A DNA stretch of 64,000 bases from Leptodontidium sp. MPI-SDFR-AT-0119 (taxonomy: Eukaryota > Ascomycota > Leotiomycetes > Helotiales > Leptodontidiaceae). This document shows positions 21,483 through 33,770 of this stretch, in pieces (within the stretch, counting starts at the first letter, position 1; each line of letters begins with the position of its first letter). The translations under genes were made by a program, and so were the position numbers. The stretch is from the NCBI GenBank assembly GCA_020726505.1, contig JAHLEZ010000001.1, forward strand, positions 5,332,001 to 5,396,000. Direction: 5' to 3'. The notes beneath the pieces are model-generated. The model searched no databases. It was not told the DNA's origin and worked only from the letters and a program-made list of their open reading frames with translations.

Positions 21483-22890
21483 ATGCCTAAGTCAAAGATA
21501 ATCATTCCGATCGTCACCAGGGACGAACTCGTCGATTTCCCTCCTCGAACAGCTTCCTCTGACGACGTGTTCACCTGGATCAAAAGCCGCTGCAGCGAAA
21601 CGCAATTGGATTCTGAACGTGGTGCACGGTTATCGCAGGACTACGATCTCAATGGATATGCTCTCCATACTACAGCTATCCCTCAACTTATGACCCACTT
21701 GAGGTCCATGGGGTTTGGTGGCCATACAAAAGCGATAGGTATCTCGAAGGCTAAGAACATCGCAGGGTTCGTCCTCGCTGCTAGGAGATTATTGGTATGC
21801 GACCCTCTAACTTCAGCAGTATTTCTACCTAATTTTGCGCAAGAAGGGGAACTAACTCGTTTTCTCGTTAGGCTGGTGGCCAGGTCGAGGGTGATGAGTA
21901 TGACGAGGAAGGAGCCGATGAGAATATGCCACCTGCTCGGATGCTCACCTTTGAGCATTTTGCAGCCTACACGTCTATCTCTGACCCAACTGCTGCTCTT
22001 CCAGCCAGGATTCTTGCAGAACAATCTGCCTTCGAGATCAGAACGACTCTAGCCTCCGAAGGTGCACCACGTACCTGTCTGTCCCTCCTCCCGTCTCCGG
22101 TATTCGCTCCAATGTCCCGCAAGAGAACTGCTGAGGTGGCCGGGCTGGATAGTGAAGATGATGGATACGATGAGGAAGATGAGGATGAAGAGGAATCTGC
22201 TCTTGATAGTGAAGAGGATGGATACTATGAGGAACATGGAGAGGAAGAGGAACCCGAGAATTTCAATTCAGATGATGATGCAGAGGACAATGGCTCTGAG
22301 AGGGAAACTGAGGCTACTGCTGGCGAGGACAATGGATCAGCTCAAGGTGTTGTTGAGGCTGAGGAGTTCGAGATATGTGAAGAAGAGGATATGATTCACG
22401 ATGAAGAATTCCTTAAGGCAAGTCTTGTCTATCATATCTTCGTGCAGACGTTGGTTGGCGTGCTGCTGACTGAGATCAACAGACTTTGTTCGATGAATAC
22501 GAAGAGATGACCCCCCTTGAGGCTCGCATAAAGTGGGGTCACACTCCACATGGTTACGATCACTACTACGATGCCGATTCGGATGATCAAAGCCGCGCCG
22601 ATGGAGAAGAAGCCCTAGAGGACAAGAACGGTATCGATGATGGACTGAGAGAGTTTGTGAAGGGCGAAGTTGCTGCTGAGGATCCCCTAGAAGAGAACAA
22701 GGAGAACGAGGAGTATGGGGAACGCCATGGTCACACCAAAACAACGTCTCTATCCAGGCGCAACAAGCGTGCGAAGATTTCCAACGCGGAGGAATCAGAT
22801 GAGGCCGGTGAGGCTGGTGTCCAAGAGAAAGACGGAACGATGTGCCCGGTTGGTGGTCAACTTGTAAGCCTGTTTGCTGATTCGGACTAA
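21483..22890 (+). CDS. Uncharacterised highly acidic protein
   Basis: Three exons: 21483..21794, 21872..22426 and 22483..22890; introns of 77 and 56 bp. The product has 424 residues. The N-terminal ~105 residues look folded (TRDELVDFPPRTASSDDVFT, DYDLNGYALHTTAIPQLMTH). The middle is a long Asp/Glu tract with repeats of SEDDGY/SEEDGY type. The C-terminal exon begins LFDEYEEMTPLEARIKWG and has a basic, nuclear-signal-like RRNKRAKIS. Acidic plus basic blocks suggest a nuclear or chromatin/RNP protein; this is inference only. The first join is clean (GTATGC..GTTAG); the second donor (GTCTAT) is weaker but restores frame. Confidence 0.6.
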
Positions 22891-24358
22891 ATTGCTTTGA
22901 ATCTCTCCTGCTTTCGGAGTTGATTACTTGAGGTGGACTGGTTTACTTGTACACTCTTCACTTTTTATGTTGTTAGGTGCTACTGGATGCTTGTGCATAC
23001 ATTGCTAGCGTACGAATTGGCGGATATGCGTGGGGCTTGATTTTGCCGCTCTGTGTAGAGAGCTGGATAGACAGTCTAGCAGCTTCATGAACAATACTTG
23101 TACTTTTAAAGTATACCTTTTTCTTTGACTTGAGACGTTTTTTTACCTTTTCAATTTCACGCCCCTTCGCTTTCTCTTCCCTAACTCAGTCTAAACTCCC
23201 CTTTCATCGTCTCACTTTCAATAGCGCACTCCTCGTTATAGACTATTCCAGGCGCCAAATTAAACATTCTGGCAAATTCCGATTATTTTTCACCCATGAA
23301 CACTTGTAGGGTGTTAGCGGTGTTTGCGGTAGCTTCCCTAGGGAGATTTGTAGCTTTAATGGAGATTCTACTTGTTACTGGTGACAACGACCGCGACTGT
23401 ATTGTGTGTGGTACAAGATGTGCGCTGGGAGGGAGATAGATTGATAAAGAAGGCAGGTGATATTAAGGACTGAAACCTCGAGGTCGTGCTGGAAAATGCG
23501 GCATTCTTTTAGAAGCCAGGAGAGGAATCTAATTTACGGTTGAGGTTCAGTTTGTGATGGATTGCCAAGGCGAGGGGCGAGCTACGCTATTAGCTGGGTG
23601 AGGCATTAAAGATCGCTGCCTTCAGTTCTTTCTATGTCGTTTCCCAAGAAGCCGTGTTAAGGAAAGTCTCTAAAAAAAAAGGTTTACAGGAAAGTTTTGT
23701 GTTATTGAGAGATTTCGTATGCTCTCATTGGACCTGTCGTGGAGGGGGGGGGGGTTTAGTTTTCAGTGATTGTTGGGTGTTGGCTTGGCATGGATATTTA
23801 AGCGAGTCTAAAGTCAACATCCATCTGAGATGGGGATAGATCTGGAAATTGGCTTTGGGTTCTCCGTAAACCTAGACCGATAGTGTCCCTGATTAAATTC
23901 AATCCTTTGTTGTTGTATTGTCTAATGGGTGTGGGTTGCGGAAGCGTTGGGGGAGCTGCGTGCTGCGCTGTGGTATTTTGTTTTTGTAGAATATACGAAC
24001 AAGGGTATGGGAGCCTTTAATTGTGGTTTAGTGGCAGTGAGAATAAATACTGCAGTTTATAATATCAAACCAAATACGGGAGGTGTATCTATGGTCATGG
24101 CGGTGAAAATCCAAAGTACTAATCTTGGCAGCCAAACTTAGAGCCTAGACAAGACCACCTCTCGAAGATGAACTCTTCCATCAGAACGCACAATAAACGA
24201 GCTAGCCGATAAGTTTGATCAGGCAGCAGCTAGAGGAGAACTCGAATCTCTCCAGACTATTTCAATTCACAACCTCGAATCTTTGATTCACAACCTCTCT
24301 TTCTCCACATCAACACCTCGAACCAGCGCAGCACACGTCTGCCACCAAACGAGTCAAG
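22891..24358. other. Gene-free stretch
   Basis: No frame with domain-like content in either strand over 1.4 kb. There is a run of G residues near 23742-23752. Confidence 0.35.
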
Positions 24359-25062
24359 ATGATGGCCACTCCTTACTCTCCTCCAAAGGAGAATACAATC
24401 ACCACCTCGTTCACCACCGTTCATAAGAACAAAAACTACAAATTCCCTTTCACCTGTCCCTTCAAGCCGTCCTCGAACCTTGTCAAGATCGACGAGAATG
24501 AGGCTCTCCCCAGCGTCGGTCCAAAGGCACCAAAATCCAAGTTGCCCGTCCTCTGTAACTTTCCACTCGATTGCCAGCCTGGACCTGAGTTCGCAGAGTT
24601 CATTGCCGCATTCCCTGCCTACGAAGCTACCGTCGATGACGTTCGAGTAAGTCAACTCCTCCTCCTTCTAGTACTACCCCTCGATCTAGAGATGAACGCG
24701 TACTGATTCACTGTCGCAGGAGTGGTTGAAGATGTGGTTCAAGGCATGCCCAACCCTGACCAACGACGTCTACCTCCCCAAGTTCCTCGACAGAGTCTGC
24801 ACCAACAGCGCCTTTCTTCACATGTTCAAGTCCTACAACTACTTCGAACTCATGTTCCACCAATTCAACATGGACCTGGGAAATGGCGACTGCAAGTTCT
24901 ACCCGGAGAGAATCCTTCTCGAACTTGTTCAGGTTAGTTCACCTTCTTTGAATATTCACTTTGTTTTGTGGAGATGAGTGAGTGAATGCAGTTGGCTGAC
25001 TTGGAGTTTGTTTCATTTAGCACGCTTGGTTTGCGAAGGTGAAGGCTGGTGCTTGGGCCTGA
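24359..25062 (+). CDS. Uncharacterised 180-residue protein
   Basis: Three exons: 24359..24646, 24720..24932 and 25021..25062; introns of 73 and 88 bp with GTAAGT and GTTAGT donors. The N-terminal half is basic and Pro/Lys-rich (SPPKENTITTSF, KNKNYKFPFTCPFKP). The C-terminal half is compact and aromatic-rich with several Cys (WLKMWFKACPTLTNDVYLPK, FMHMF-like FLHMFKSYNYFELMFHQF). No signal peptide or membrane segment. An in-frame second ATG lies at 24362. Strong splice signals and codon use support a real gene, but I recognise no family. Confidence 0.65.
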
Positions 25063-25459
25063 ATGGTGGTGAATGGACAGATGAATGGATAGGTGTATGA
25101 ACGATGATGGCGGCGGATGTTAATGGCAGTGATTGAGGGTATGACAGTAATGGACGAGAACAGCCCCTGCTTCGGACGACTGTAAAGCAGCGAAAATCCA
25201 AATGCAAAAATAAGTATTTGACAATCATTCGTTCTGTATTGGACAAGTTGACAGTGAAGAGTTGAAGGGTTAATGGTGACATATTAGACATGTGATGTTA
25301 GAATTAGATTAAGACGTGTTGTGGGTTAAGAAGGTATGGTCGATCGTCCCTTCCTTCAAGAGACCTAACGACGTTGTGATTCTCCAACCTCTCATCACCA
25401 ACACCAACATCTTCTCTCTTCTATTATAAAATCACAGTGTCAATAGTCAAGCATATATC
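25063..25459. other. Short intergenic region
   Basis: Nothing recognised beyond presumed 3' and 5' untranslated sequence; an A/T-rich promoter and CTCTC-rich leader precede 25460. Confidence 0.3.
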
Positions 25460-26658
25460 ATGGACAACGACACTCCTACCAATATCAACCTTGTTGAAGC
25501 GACCCAGTTTCTCCATGAAACTCTATCAGCACCCCGAACCTCTTCCACTACCGTTGAGTACAATGTTGGCAAAGAAGCAACCGAAATGGAGGACAATCTG
25601 CCAAGTTCCCAGAATCCAGGGGAAGACGAGAAGAAGGAGCCATGGGACATCCGCATAGATCAATTGCGGGCTGAACAGGCCACCCATCTGGCTGACATCG
25701 TTGAAATAGAAAAGCGGTTTGGTCAATTGGAAAAGAGATGGGCCACGAAGCCACTCCAAACAACGACAGCACGCATCAAGATGTTACTTATATCCATGAG
25801 AGGCAGCGGTATCAGTAGCGAGTTGGACTACGAAATTATGCGTAACGTTGGGGAGCAAATGCACAGTGTGATCGAGGGTCTCAACCTTCGAGCCAAGTCG
25901 ATGGAAAAAGGCAACTTGGATGTGATTGTAAGATTCTTTCCATACATAGGGGTGAACAACTGCTTACAACAAAGGGCACGCTCCAGCAGAACTCGGAGCC
26001 AAATCCAGCTCCTGTCACGTCCAACCTAGAAGGTTTCATAGATAAACTATACAGAATCTTGTGGGCTGTCTGCGCTTGTACCTCCATTGCGCTCTTTCGG
26101 AATGCCTTGGGGAGTGGTCACTGGTATTGGTGTATAGCTGCAATATGGATGTGCTTTTACGGCACGTATGCTGCGGTTGGGACGATATTCAACGTTTCTT
26201 GTCAACTTCGTGTTCGTGTGCCGCCCTTGGGTGTTGATTGGTGTGCAGGACGGGACAGAGGCTCCGTGTTCATCAGACAATACACTTGGGATGACAACGG
26301 TGATATCTCCAGCTCATACCTTCATCAGGTCAGAAGAGAAATCACCGTAAGACCCCTTCTCTCTCAACTTTGGCAAGAAATTGATTGCTAACGTTCTCCG
26401 CAGAGCTTCAGCCAAACACGCGGTTCTACTGAGCCAGAAAAGGTCGCTCAGGTCTTGCGATTCTTCCGCCTGTGCATCTGGTTGCTCTGTGGTAGCTTCA
26501 TGATGGACATATTCAGGGCCAATGAGACTTCTGTCAGCTGGCCTGCGGGACCCATCACCTTTGTGTGGCTCTTTGGTCAATGTTTTAAGAAAGTGTACGA
26601 TGAACTCGACATAGGGAGGCTAAGACGGAGACGTGCTAGCGAGAGATTGACTGTATAA
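25460..26658 (+). CDS. Uncharacterised coiled-coil membrane protein
   Basis: Three exons: 25460..25927, 25975..26346 and 26404..26658; introns of 47 and 57 bp (both GTAAGA donors). The product has 364 residues. Residues ~60-155 are a charged, probably helical or coiled region (QLRAEQATHLADIVEIEKRF, EIMRNVGEQMHSVIEGLNLR). Two hydrophobic stretches follow in exon 2 (ILWAVCACTSIALF, WCIAAIWMCFYGTYAAVG), and another pair in exon 3 (FFRLCIWLLCGSFMMDIF, GPITFVWLFGQCF). The end is basic (RLRRRRASERL). The layout resembles fungal proteins with a cytosolic helical head anchored in a membrane. No family recognised. A small internal intron at ~26185-26240 is conceivable but not needed. Confidence 0.6.
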
Positions 26659-27128
26659 ATTCGAATGGGACAAGAGTATAATTAGTTGACAGAATGGTAT
26701 TGAAAGTATGGATAGGAAGCAGCACGGGACTGATGGATGAAGAGAGATGGGTGGCACGGCTTAATTGGCAGACAAATGTCAGTATTCGAAGGAATTAACG
26801 TTGATGAAGAAGAAAAGAATTTGATAGAGGAACTCTGATCAATATTGTTTTGCTTTTAAAATGCAATGAAACCCAACGGACTCCCGACGATGCCCAACAC
26901 CCCAAGTCAGATTCGCTGCGCTAAAGAATTGAGTTGAAACAGAACCCCCCTCCCCAAGAAATAGTGAGAACCAAGGCTGTTGTAATGTCCCCTGCATGTA
27001 TCACTCCATCTAGCCGTCCTTCATCTCTAGCAGATCTAAGGTTACCTTTCAGGTAGGTAGTCATCCACCACGGCGTCTCCCCTTGATCTCTCATACGAAG
27101 ATCTATCGTACGTCCTACTATCCATCCA
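26659..27128. other. Short intergenic region between convergent genes
   Basis: AT-rich 3' flank; no coding signal. Confidence 0.3.
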
Positions 27129-27668
27129 TCACCTCGCACTCCCACCCCCACTCATCTGCAACCCATTCTCACTAGTCGTCCGTCCAGTCCCCACTGCACT
27201 CCCACCACTTGTCGAGCTTGAACTCGTCCTCGTCCCCATCCCCAAACTCACAACCTCCTCCCCACCCAACCCAACCACAACCCCATAACTCGGCGGCTTC
27301 GCTTTCATAACCCTATTATCCAGCTCCCGTAGCTTGAGATACTCTTCATGCACAGCAGCTTCTTCTTTCCTCAGCTCCTTGACGGACTGCCGCCGCGCGC
27401 GCCATCTGGTGAAGGGCATTAGTCTTGTCTTTGGTCGTGAAGGCTTATAGAGGCCGAGGGTTAGGATGGCGGTTAGGGTTGAGAGGAGTTTGGAGGCGAG
27501 GGAGGGTGGTGAGAGGGAGGTGAGACTGTAGAAGGATGTGTAGCTGGAGGTGGAGGAGTGTTTTGAGGGGAGGGGGGGACGTGAGGGTGGGGGAGGAGGA
27601 TAGGGATAAGTTTCAATGCAGCGGCAGGGGAGGGCCCAGCAGTCGCTGCAGAGTTGGGGACGAGGCAT
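27129..27668 (-). CDS. Uncharacterised low-complexity protein of 179 residues
   Basis: A single open frame from ATG 27668. It begins with a Cys cluster, CSDCWALPCRC (C-x2-C-x4-C-x-C), then a Pro-rich stretch and Ser/Thr-rich segments. A central basic helix follows (FTRWRARRQSVKELRKEEAA, HEEYLKLRELDNRV), and the C-terminus is Gly/Ser-rich. No membrane anchor is certain, although LASKLLSTLTAILTLGLY is hydrophobic. The gene is credible from length and start but is of low complexity, and the reverse strand also has open frames. Function unknown. Confidence 0.5.
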   Translation of the reverse strand: MPRPQLCSDCWALPCRCIETYPYPPPPPSRPPLPSKHSSTSSYTSFYSLTSLSPPSLASKLLSTLTAILTLGLYKPSRPKTRLMPFTRWRARRQSVKELRKEEAAVHEEYLKLRELDNRVMKAKPPSYGVVVGLGGEEVVSLGMGTRTSSSSTSGGSAVGTGRTTSENGLQMSGGGSAR

Positions 27669-29213
27669 GAGGGTTGATTCTCAATGCGGAAGAAAATGTG
27701 CTTGAAGAGATATATCTCTATCCTCAAACCGCCCTCGCACCATGCTGCAATTCGGGGGATATAGAGCTGGAATATCCTCAAATCCTGCGGCAGCCTCCGG
27801 TAAAGAAAACTCTCAACGCTTTGCTAATTTGTTCGATCGAGACCCGTCGACGTTGCACTAGCAACGTAACACTGGAGATAAGATGATTTGAAAATAGAAA
27901 CATGATGTGGAAAATGGACATGGAAATAAGCAGAGAAGTTCGAGAACTTACTTGCTGAACACCATGATGACAGGCCGCTCCTAGTATATATAGATCGGAC
28001 CAGGTTGGCTTGGGAACACAACCTGGGGCACGCGGGGTAGCTTGACGTTTGCAACAGAGAGTACCAGGAACTACTCAAGAAATCGTTGAGCGACGGCGGT
28101 TTGACGATGAAGCTGGAGTTCTAGGCAACCAAAGACGAGTGCCAGAGTTGGACGTTGATGGTAAGACTACCGTTGTCTGGATGAGGTGATTTTGATGCGT
28201 CAATGGAAAGTGATAATGGCCTGATCCACAAGCCTCAGATTGATGACACTGAAGAGTCGAGAACCAAGAGATACCGAATAAACCCGAGGTAGATGTTTTA
28301 GAGAGTATGAATCTGAAAGAGAGTCGAAACCAAAAGCAAACAGAGAGATGGAAACGAGGGAGACACGAAGCTTATATGAGACGTTTGTCATCACATAACC
28401 TCGTGAAAGCTTTCTCACCTGTGTCTCAAAGTCATAGTCATAGCAACCAAACACACGTCACATCCATCAGCGAATAGTTCCAAAGTAAAAAGTCTGACCT
28501 TATCTTAGCTCAGCATCCATTGGTTCCGTATGGATGAGTTGAAGAAAGCCTAATTGAAAACTGGCCAATGAAATAAAAGAAATCTCGGAAGCGCGGAGGA
28601 TCAATGCTTGAGTCAAATATCGGCACTGGACTAGGTATGTAAATATCGGAAGTGGGCTGTTTGGTGCTGTCAGAGGGTGCGGCGGGCATGGGATTGTTGT
28701 CGGGGCCGAGGTGGAGGATTTGGAGAGGATCTGCGGCTCAAATGGAACGGAGGACGAGCTTCAATTTGGAATCATGCATCAACAACCAGTGATGCTTAGT
28801 ATTCGGCAGTCGACTAATGCCTCGGTAGGCGGAGTAGAGAAAGAAAAACATACGAGTATGAAGTACGAATAGAACGGCACAACAGCCAGAGCATCTGATG
28901 ATGCGAGTCCTTGTTCTAAGCACCGTGGAGCCTGTATGTAAAAAGTACTCAGACACTTGATCTGAAGCAAGAATCTGACGTGGATGAGGTCCAGGTACAC
29001 CCATTAGATATGATCAACAGCCATCAGCGGCAAGACGTCATTGAAGCTGTCACTACCAATAAAGGAGATTTAAGCCCTCGCTTACATAAGCAGAACAAAT
29101 CGAAGCTTGCCCTGCCCTGCCCTGCCCCTCCAATCTAATCCCAGGATCTTCAAGTCGCGTCACCCAACACGTCTGTCTCTCTTGTCTCTTGATCCTTCCT
29201 CACTACCTACTTT
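27669..29213. other. Gene-free stretch with one short coding-like fragment
   Basis: Most of it has no coding signal. At about 28046-28187 on the plus strand a frame reads EIVERRRFDDEAGVLGNQRR and VPELDVDGKTTVVWMR before a stop, with no start and no upstream continuation. This may be a relic. The right end holds a 'ccctg' repeat (29108-29124). Confidence 0.3.
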
Positions 29214-30578
29214 ATGGCACCACAATCACCCTCTCCACGCTCTGGATCGTTCCTCCCTAGCTTCCGATTACGTCCACAATGGACGGCCCGTAATGGTGGC
29301 CCAATTGCACAGACGCCTGTAAATACCCGGGCCGAGCATGGAAGACAGGAGGATCATGATCACGATGCCGAGTTGAACGTCCAGCAGGAGGACGGTGATG
29401 AGGAGAGTGATATGGGCGACGAGGGCCTTGATGGGGAAGAAAATGAAGAGGAAGGCGAAGAAGTGGAAGGGGAGGAAGAGGACGAGGAAGGAGCGATCGA
29501 AGAAGGTGTGTTTATTTCTTTACAGCTTCAAGGGACCGCCCTGCACATTCCTCAGCAATCCCCAACAACGTGGAAGAGAGGAGAGTCTGGGTGATATACT
29601 GGATCCCATTATGTTTGGCGCAAATCGTCGCGATGCCGCTCGCAACTCTCCTGCTGGACCTGCCACTGCAGAAGCAGTTGCGGCTCCCGATACTCGCCGT
29701 CGCCGTCCACAGCGACTCCGACCAATGAGATCACCAACCCCATCAGACGAGGATGAGGAGCTTGAAGCAATCCACCGGCGTCTTGATGCCAGTTCCAGCA
29801 GTTCCTACGACGATACACAGACAGAAGCAATTGGTGGAAACGAAGATTACCGCAACTACCGGAGGTCACTTCGAGTGGCGAGAGAGCTTGCTGACAGTGC
29901 TCCCCCAAAAGTACCTATGGAAATCGACTCTCCCTTCGATCCTGCAGCTCTCGGTCTGAAAGAGATTGGAAATCTGGCGAGTTGGACTGTTAGTAGTTGC
30001 AAGCCTGGCTGTGGTGTGGATGCATTAAGGGATGATGATACGGGATTGTTTTGGCAGTGAGTCCTCCACAGTCAGGGTGAATGTGGAATGCTAAATTTGG
30101 CAGATCCGATGGTCCCCAACCGCATCACTTAAACATCCACTTCTCACGTCTCGTCTCTATCCTCTCGATCCGTATCTTCCTCGATTTCGAAGCTGATGAA
30201 TCCTACACCCCTACACGCATCACCCTCTTGGCCGGTACAGGCTACCACGACCTGATACCCTTCGCAGCTCTGAATTTCGAGCAACCGAAAGGCTGGCTTG
30301 ATGTTCCCTTAGATCACGTTGGAGGCGGCCCAGATGGCAAGACTTTACGAGCATTCTTAGTGCAAGTTCGCATTGTGGAGAATCACCAGAACGGAAAAGA
30401 TACACATGTTCGAGGCCTGAAGATCTATGCTAGGGATGACAGGGCTCGTGCTGGAATTGGTGGATTGCTGGGTGACGACACGACGGGAAAGAAGAGTATG
30501 TTGAAGGGACAGGGGAATGGTATGGAGAGGAGTTGGCTTGTTGAGCCGGATTGGATGGGTGAACCTGAGTTGAGGTAG
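29214..30578 (+). CDS. DOC1: Anaphase-promoting complex subunit 10 (DOC1)
   Basis: Three exons: 29214..29505 (end uncertain), about 29579..30056, and 30104..30578. The second intron (47 bp) is clean; the first is inferred from the frame change between the acidic N-terminus and exon 2. The product has ~414 residues. The N-terminal ~100 residues are mostly Glu/Asp-rich and disordered. The DOC domain runs from about residue 230: LKEIGNLASWTVSSCKPGCG, then LFWQSDGPQPHHLNIHF and IRIFLDFEADESYTPTRITL, all core APC10 segments. APC10 is the processivity factor of the APC/C ubiquitin ligase and helps bind D-box substrates with Cdc20/Cdh1. The tail ends WMGEPELR; I could not confirm an IR motif. Identification is certain; the N-terminal exon border is not. 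Confidence 0.92.
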
Positions 30579-30989
30579 GGAGTAAGATTGGTTCGGATTA
30601 GGTGTTTGGAGTTATGATACCCAAGGGATCCCAATGAGGATAGAAAATTGTCTCGGGGATTGGACGGGATTCGAATATCAGCCCCCAGTTTCCTCATGTG
30701 TATTGTTTTTCGCCCTATTCGGATCGCCTGTCATTTACTACCCTGAGAATCACCAGGTTCTTACCGGGCTCTTTACTCCAGAAACAAATCCCCAAGCGGG
30801 TGATCTCGGATCGGGTTAATCAGTGATTCTTCCTTTGATTGATAACCAATCCGAAGCTCTTTCTGTTCAAGCTCTCCAAGTCATCAATTCCACTACCTTT
30901 AATCCATCTGGCCCTTCCTGCCAACTACCTAGTTATTTTCCGCTGTCATCATTATTAAATTCACACTCTCCAAAAGAAAACAAACATCA
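30579..30989. other. Short intergenic region
   Basis: Nothing recognised. Confidence 0.3.
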
Positions 30990-31540
30990 ATGACTGCCAT
31001 CTCATCTATCATCATGGCACTTCAGGGCCTCTTCGGCATCCTCAATGGAACAGCCTCCCTCCTCTCCTCGTCCGCCTTGCAAAAGAATCTAGACACTCTA
31101 CAGATCGATTCCATCCCTGCTATCCACGCTATCGCGTTAGGTTCGATATCTATCGGGTACACACCCCTCCCTCATAGTCCATCTTCTCTAGTATTAAAAA
31201 CCCCCTTGCTTCTACCAAGTTAGCGGATCTCAATCTCCTACCTCCCCCCTTAACTATTTCTTTTTTTCTTGATATAAGATGTTTACATACGCGAAGAGAG
31301 ATATCTGACATCCCTTGCCAAAACAGAGTGTTTTATATTAATGCGGCTTACCGCAATGATAAACACATTATGTGGCTTTCTGTGCTGGGGAGGGGGATAG
31401 CTGTCGCTGTTTTTCTGGGACATAGTGGACCGTGGAGAGATGTTGCTGTTTTTGAGGCGGTTTGTGGGGGGTGTATTGCGGGGGCTTTGGTGTGGGAGGG
31501 AAGGGGAAAGGGAAAAGGAAACGGTAGGGGTAGGCGGTGA
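30990..31540 (+). CDS. Small integral membrane protein, ~126 residues
   Basis: Two exons, 30990..31156 and 31327..31540, with a 170-bp intron (GTACAC..ACAG). About four hydrophobic segments: SSIIMALQGLFGILNGTASL, IHAIALGSISIGVFYINAA, MWLSVLGRGIAVAVFLG, and VFEAVCGGCIAGALVWE. A basic Gly/Lys/Arg tail follows. The arrangement is like small fungal and bacterial four-helix membrane proteins of unknown function. The intron is longer than its neighbours' and pyrimidine-rich. Function unknown. Confidence 0.6.
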
Positions 31541-32320
31541 TGGTAGGTGAGGAGGAGGAGTGAGCCTGGTGAGGTGCGGAATGTTTCTTTGCAGGGAGGC
31601 ATGAGCAACTGTAAGGTTTATGTGGGTGTTAGTGCTTGATAGGTGATGCAGAAATATGGATGGCTTGAGTAGGTCTTTGGGCGTGGATTAGTTAACTAGT
31701 GTCAGAGGTTTTGGCAAAAGTTGAGTACTTGATGGAGCGAGCCCCTTTAAGTTCGCTAAACTCAGGGGGTGGGTGAAGGAGGTTGATGATGTCGCTGGTT
31801 GAACCTGGAGGGGCGAAAGGAAGAAAGAAGTCTTTGAAAAAGAAAAACGATCAGTAGATAGAATGAAGTAGAATTATGGCTCCGCATATTCGTACAAGTA
31901 GACGTAAGATTTAGTAATAATGGAGCAGAGATTGGGTTTTGTTATTTGAACTGTCCCGTAGCACAAGGCTGGGCACACGGCTGAAGAATGCACGGACGCG
32001 ATTCTTGCCGCCATCAGGCCTGAAACGAGAGAAGGCTGAAACCTCGAAACCTCCGTCCTAGGAGAAGAAGTCGTCTCATATCCTGTCAAAGTCCAGTCAG
32101 TTAAAGTCGTTTGTCGTCCGAGTTCTCTCGTGCTTCTACCTTCCTCCTTACCTTCCATCCGCTCCGGCCAGCGATTGAAAAACTTCTCTCTTTCCAAATA
32201 TTTATAATATCTTCCTTCCTTCTAATCTGCATTGTGTTGTGCCGTACATATACATATTCACAACGACGACCATCCACCTATCCAGCAGTCAAGCAATCGT
32301 CAATCAACACACCCACCAAG
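31541..32320. other. Intergenic region
   Basis: No supported gene. The last ~200 bp before 32321 are pyrimidine-rich, as in fungal promoters and leaders. Confidence 0.35.
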
Positions 32321-33441
32321 ATGTCCTTCCAAGCACCACCCTCTCGAGAACTCTCCTGGGCCAAACCCCTCTCCATCGACCTCCTCCTCAAAGTCCTCAA
32401 CGTAACCTTCCTGCACCCCTTCGTAGCATGGATGATCCCGCTCTGCATGCGCGCGCAAGTCATGCCATGGACCGCGACCGCGATGCAGATATCGATCGGC
32501 TACGCCAGTTTCCTGACAGCCATGTTCTTCCTCGGCGTGCTGAATAGGCAGATCGCGTACTCGAAGCCGAGGACGGTGGATTTCTCCGAAGAGGTCATTG
32601 TCGTTACGGGCGGTGCGAGTGGGCTGGGCCTGCTGATCGCGGAGGTGTATGGGATGAGGGGTGCGACGGTTGCGGTGCTGGATGTTAAGGATCTGGAGGC
32701 TGGTGAGGCGAGGGGCGTGTCGGTGTATAAGTGTGATGTAGGAGATAAGGAGCAGGTTGCGAAGGTCGCGGTGGAGATTGAAAGAGATGTATGCCTCCCT
32801 TCCATTTCCTCAAGTATCACATATATTTATTGACTGTGTTGAAATAGCTCGGAACTCCAACGATCCTGATCAACAACGCGGCGATTGTCAATGGCAAACC
32901 CCTCCTCGATCTCTCAACTGACGAAATTGACCGCACGTTCCGCGTCAACATCCTCTCGCACTTCTACACCATCAAAGCCTTCCTCCCAGGCATGATTCGC
33001 GCAAAGACAGGCACAATCGTTACGATATCCAGCGTTCTCGGCCAACTAGGCGCTGCATCTCTCTCAGACTACACAGCTTCCAAAGCAGGCATAACAGCGC
33101 TCCACAAATCCCTCGTTGCGGAGTTGAAAGACACGCCCGAGATCAAGACGGTGTTAGTTACTCCCGGACAGCTCAGCACGCCTCTGTTCAATGGCGTGCG
33201 TACGCCGAACTCGTTCTTGGCGCCGTTGTTGGAGCCGGTCGATGTCGCGAAGGAGGTTATTGCTGCCATTGATTCGGGGAGTAGTGCGGTTTTGGCGATG
33301 CCGTTGTATGCTAGGTGGATTGATTGGATGAATGTCTTGCCGGTGGGTGTGCAGACTATTGTTAGGAAGATGGCGGGTGTGGATTCGGCGATGAAGGGGT
33401 TTGTGGGGAGGAGTGCTGGAGAGAAGGAGAGCTTGATATAG
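32321..33441 (+). CDS. Short-chain dehydrogenase/reductase, membrane-anchored retinol-dehydrogenase-like
   Basis: Two exons, 32321..32788 and 32848..33441, with a 59-bp intron; 353 residues. The N-terminal ~80 residues contain two hydrophobic stretches (LNVTFLHPFVAWMIPLCM, ISIGYASFLTAMFFLGVL), likely ER or lipid-droplet anchors. The Rossmann core shows the cofactor motif TGGASGLG (~res 96), DVKD after beta-2, NNAA, and the catalytic Ser and Tyr/Lys in YTASKAG. A substrate-loop Pro-Gly (VTPGQL) follows. The pattern matches SDR16C / 17-beta-HSD11-like enzymes acting on lipophilic alcohols or ketones with NAD(P). The exact substrate is not predictable. Confidence 0.88.
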
Positions 33442-33770
33442 AGTAATGTATAGAACGCTGTTGCTGGTCGCTGTGTATGTTCTGCCGGCCCAGACTGAGC
33501 TTGAGTGAAGTATACCTGGCCTTTTCAGTGCGGCCTGAATGTCATAGTTCGGAATCCGGAAGGCTTACGGTAGAGTGTCAATGGCAGCATTTTCAGCGCT
33601 TTTAGAGATGTATTTATTGCAAGCAACATGTAAGCTAAGCGAGGTAGTCGAAAAGGGGTATCGGTCGCTAAAGCCCAAACAAAGAACCAGCATCATGAAT
33701 GACTATCACAGAGACACAATATGCAACTTGCCGCATCTGAAAACCCAATTCGTTCACAATCACAGAATCC
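33442..33770. other. Short convergent intergenic region
   Basis: Nothing recognised. Confidence 0.3.
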
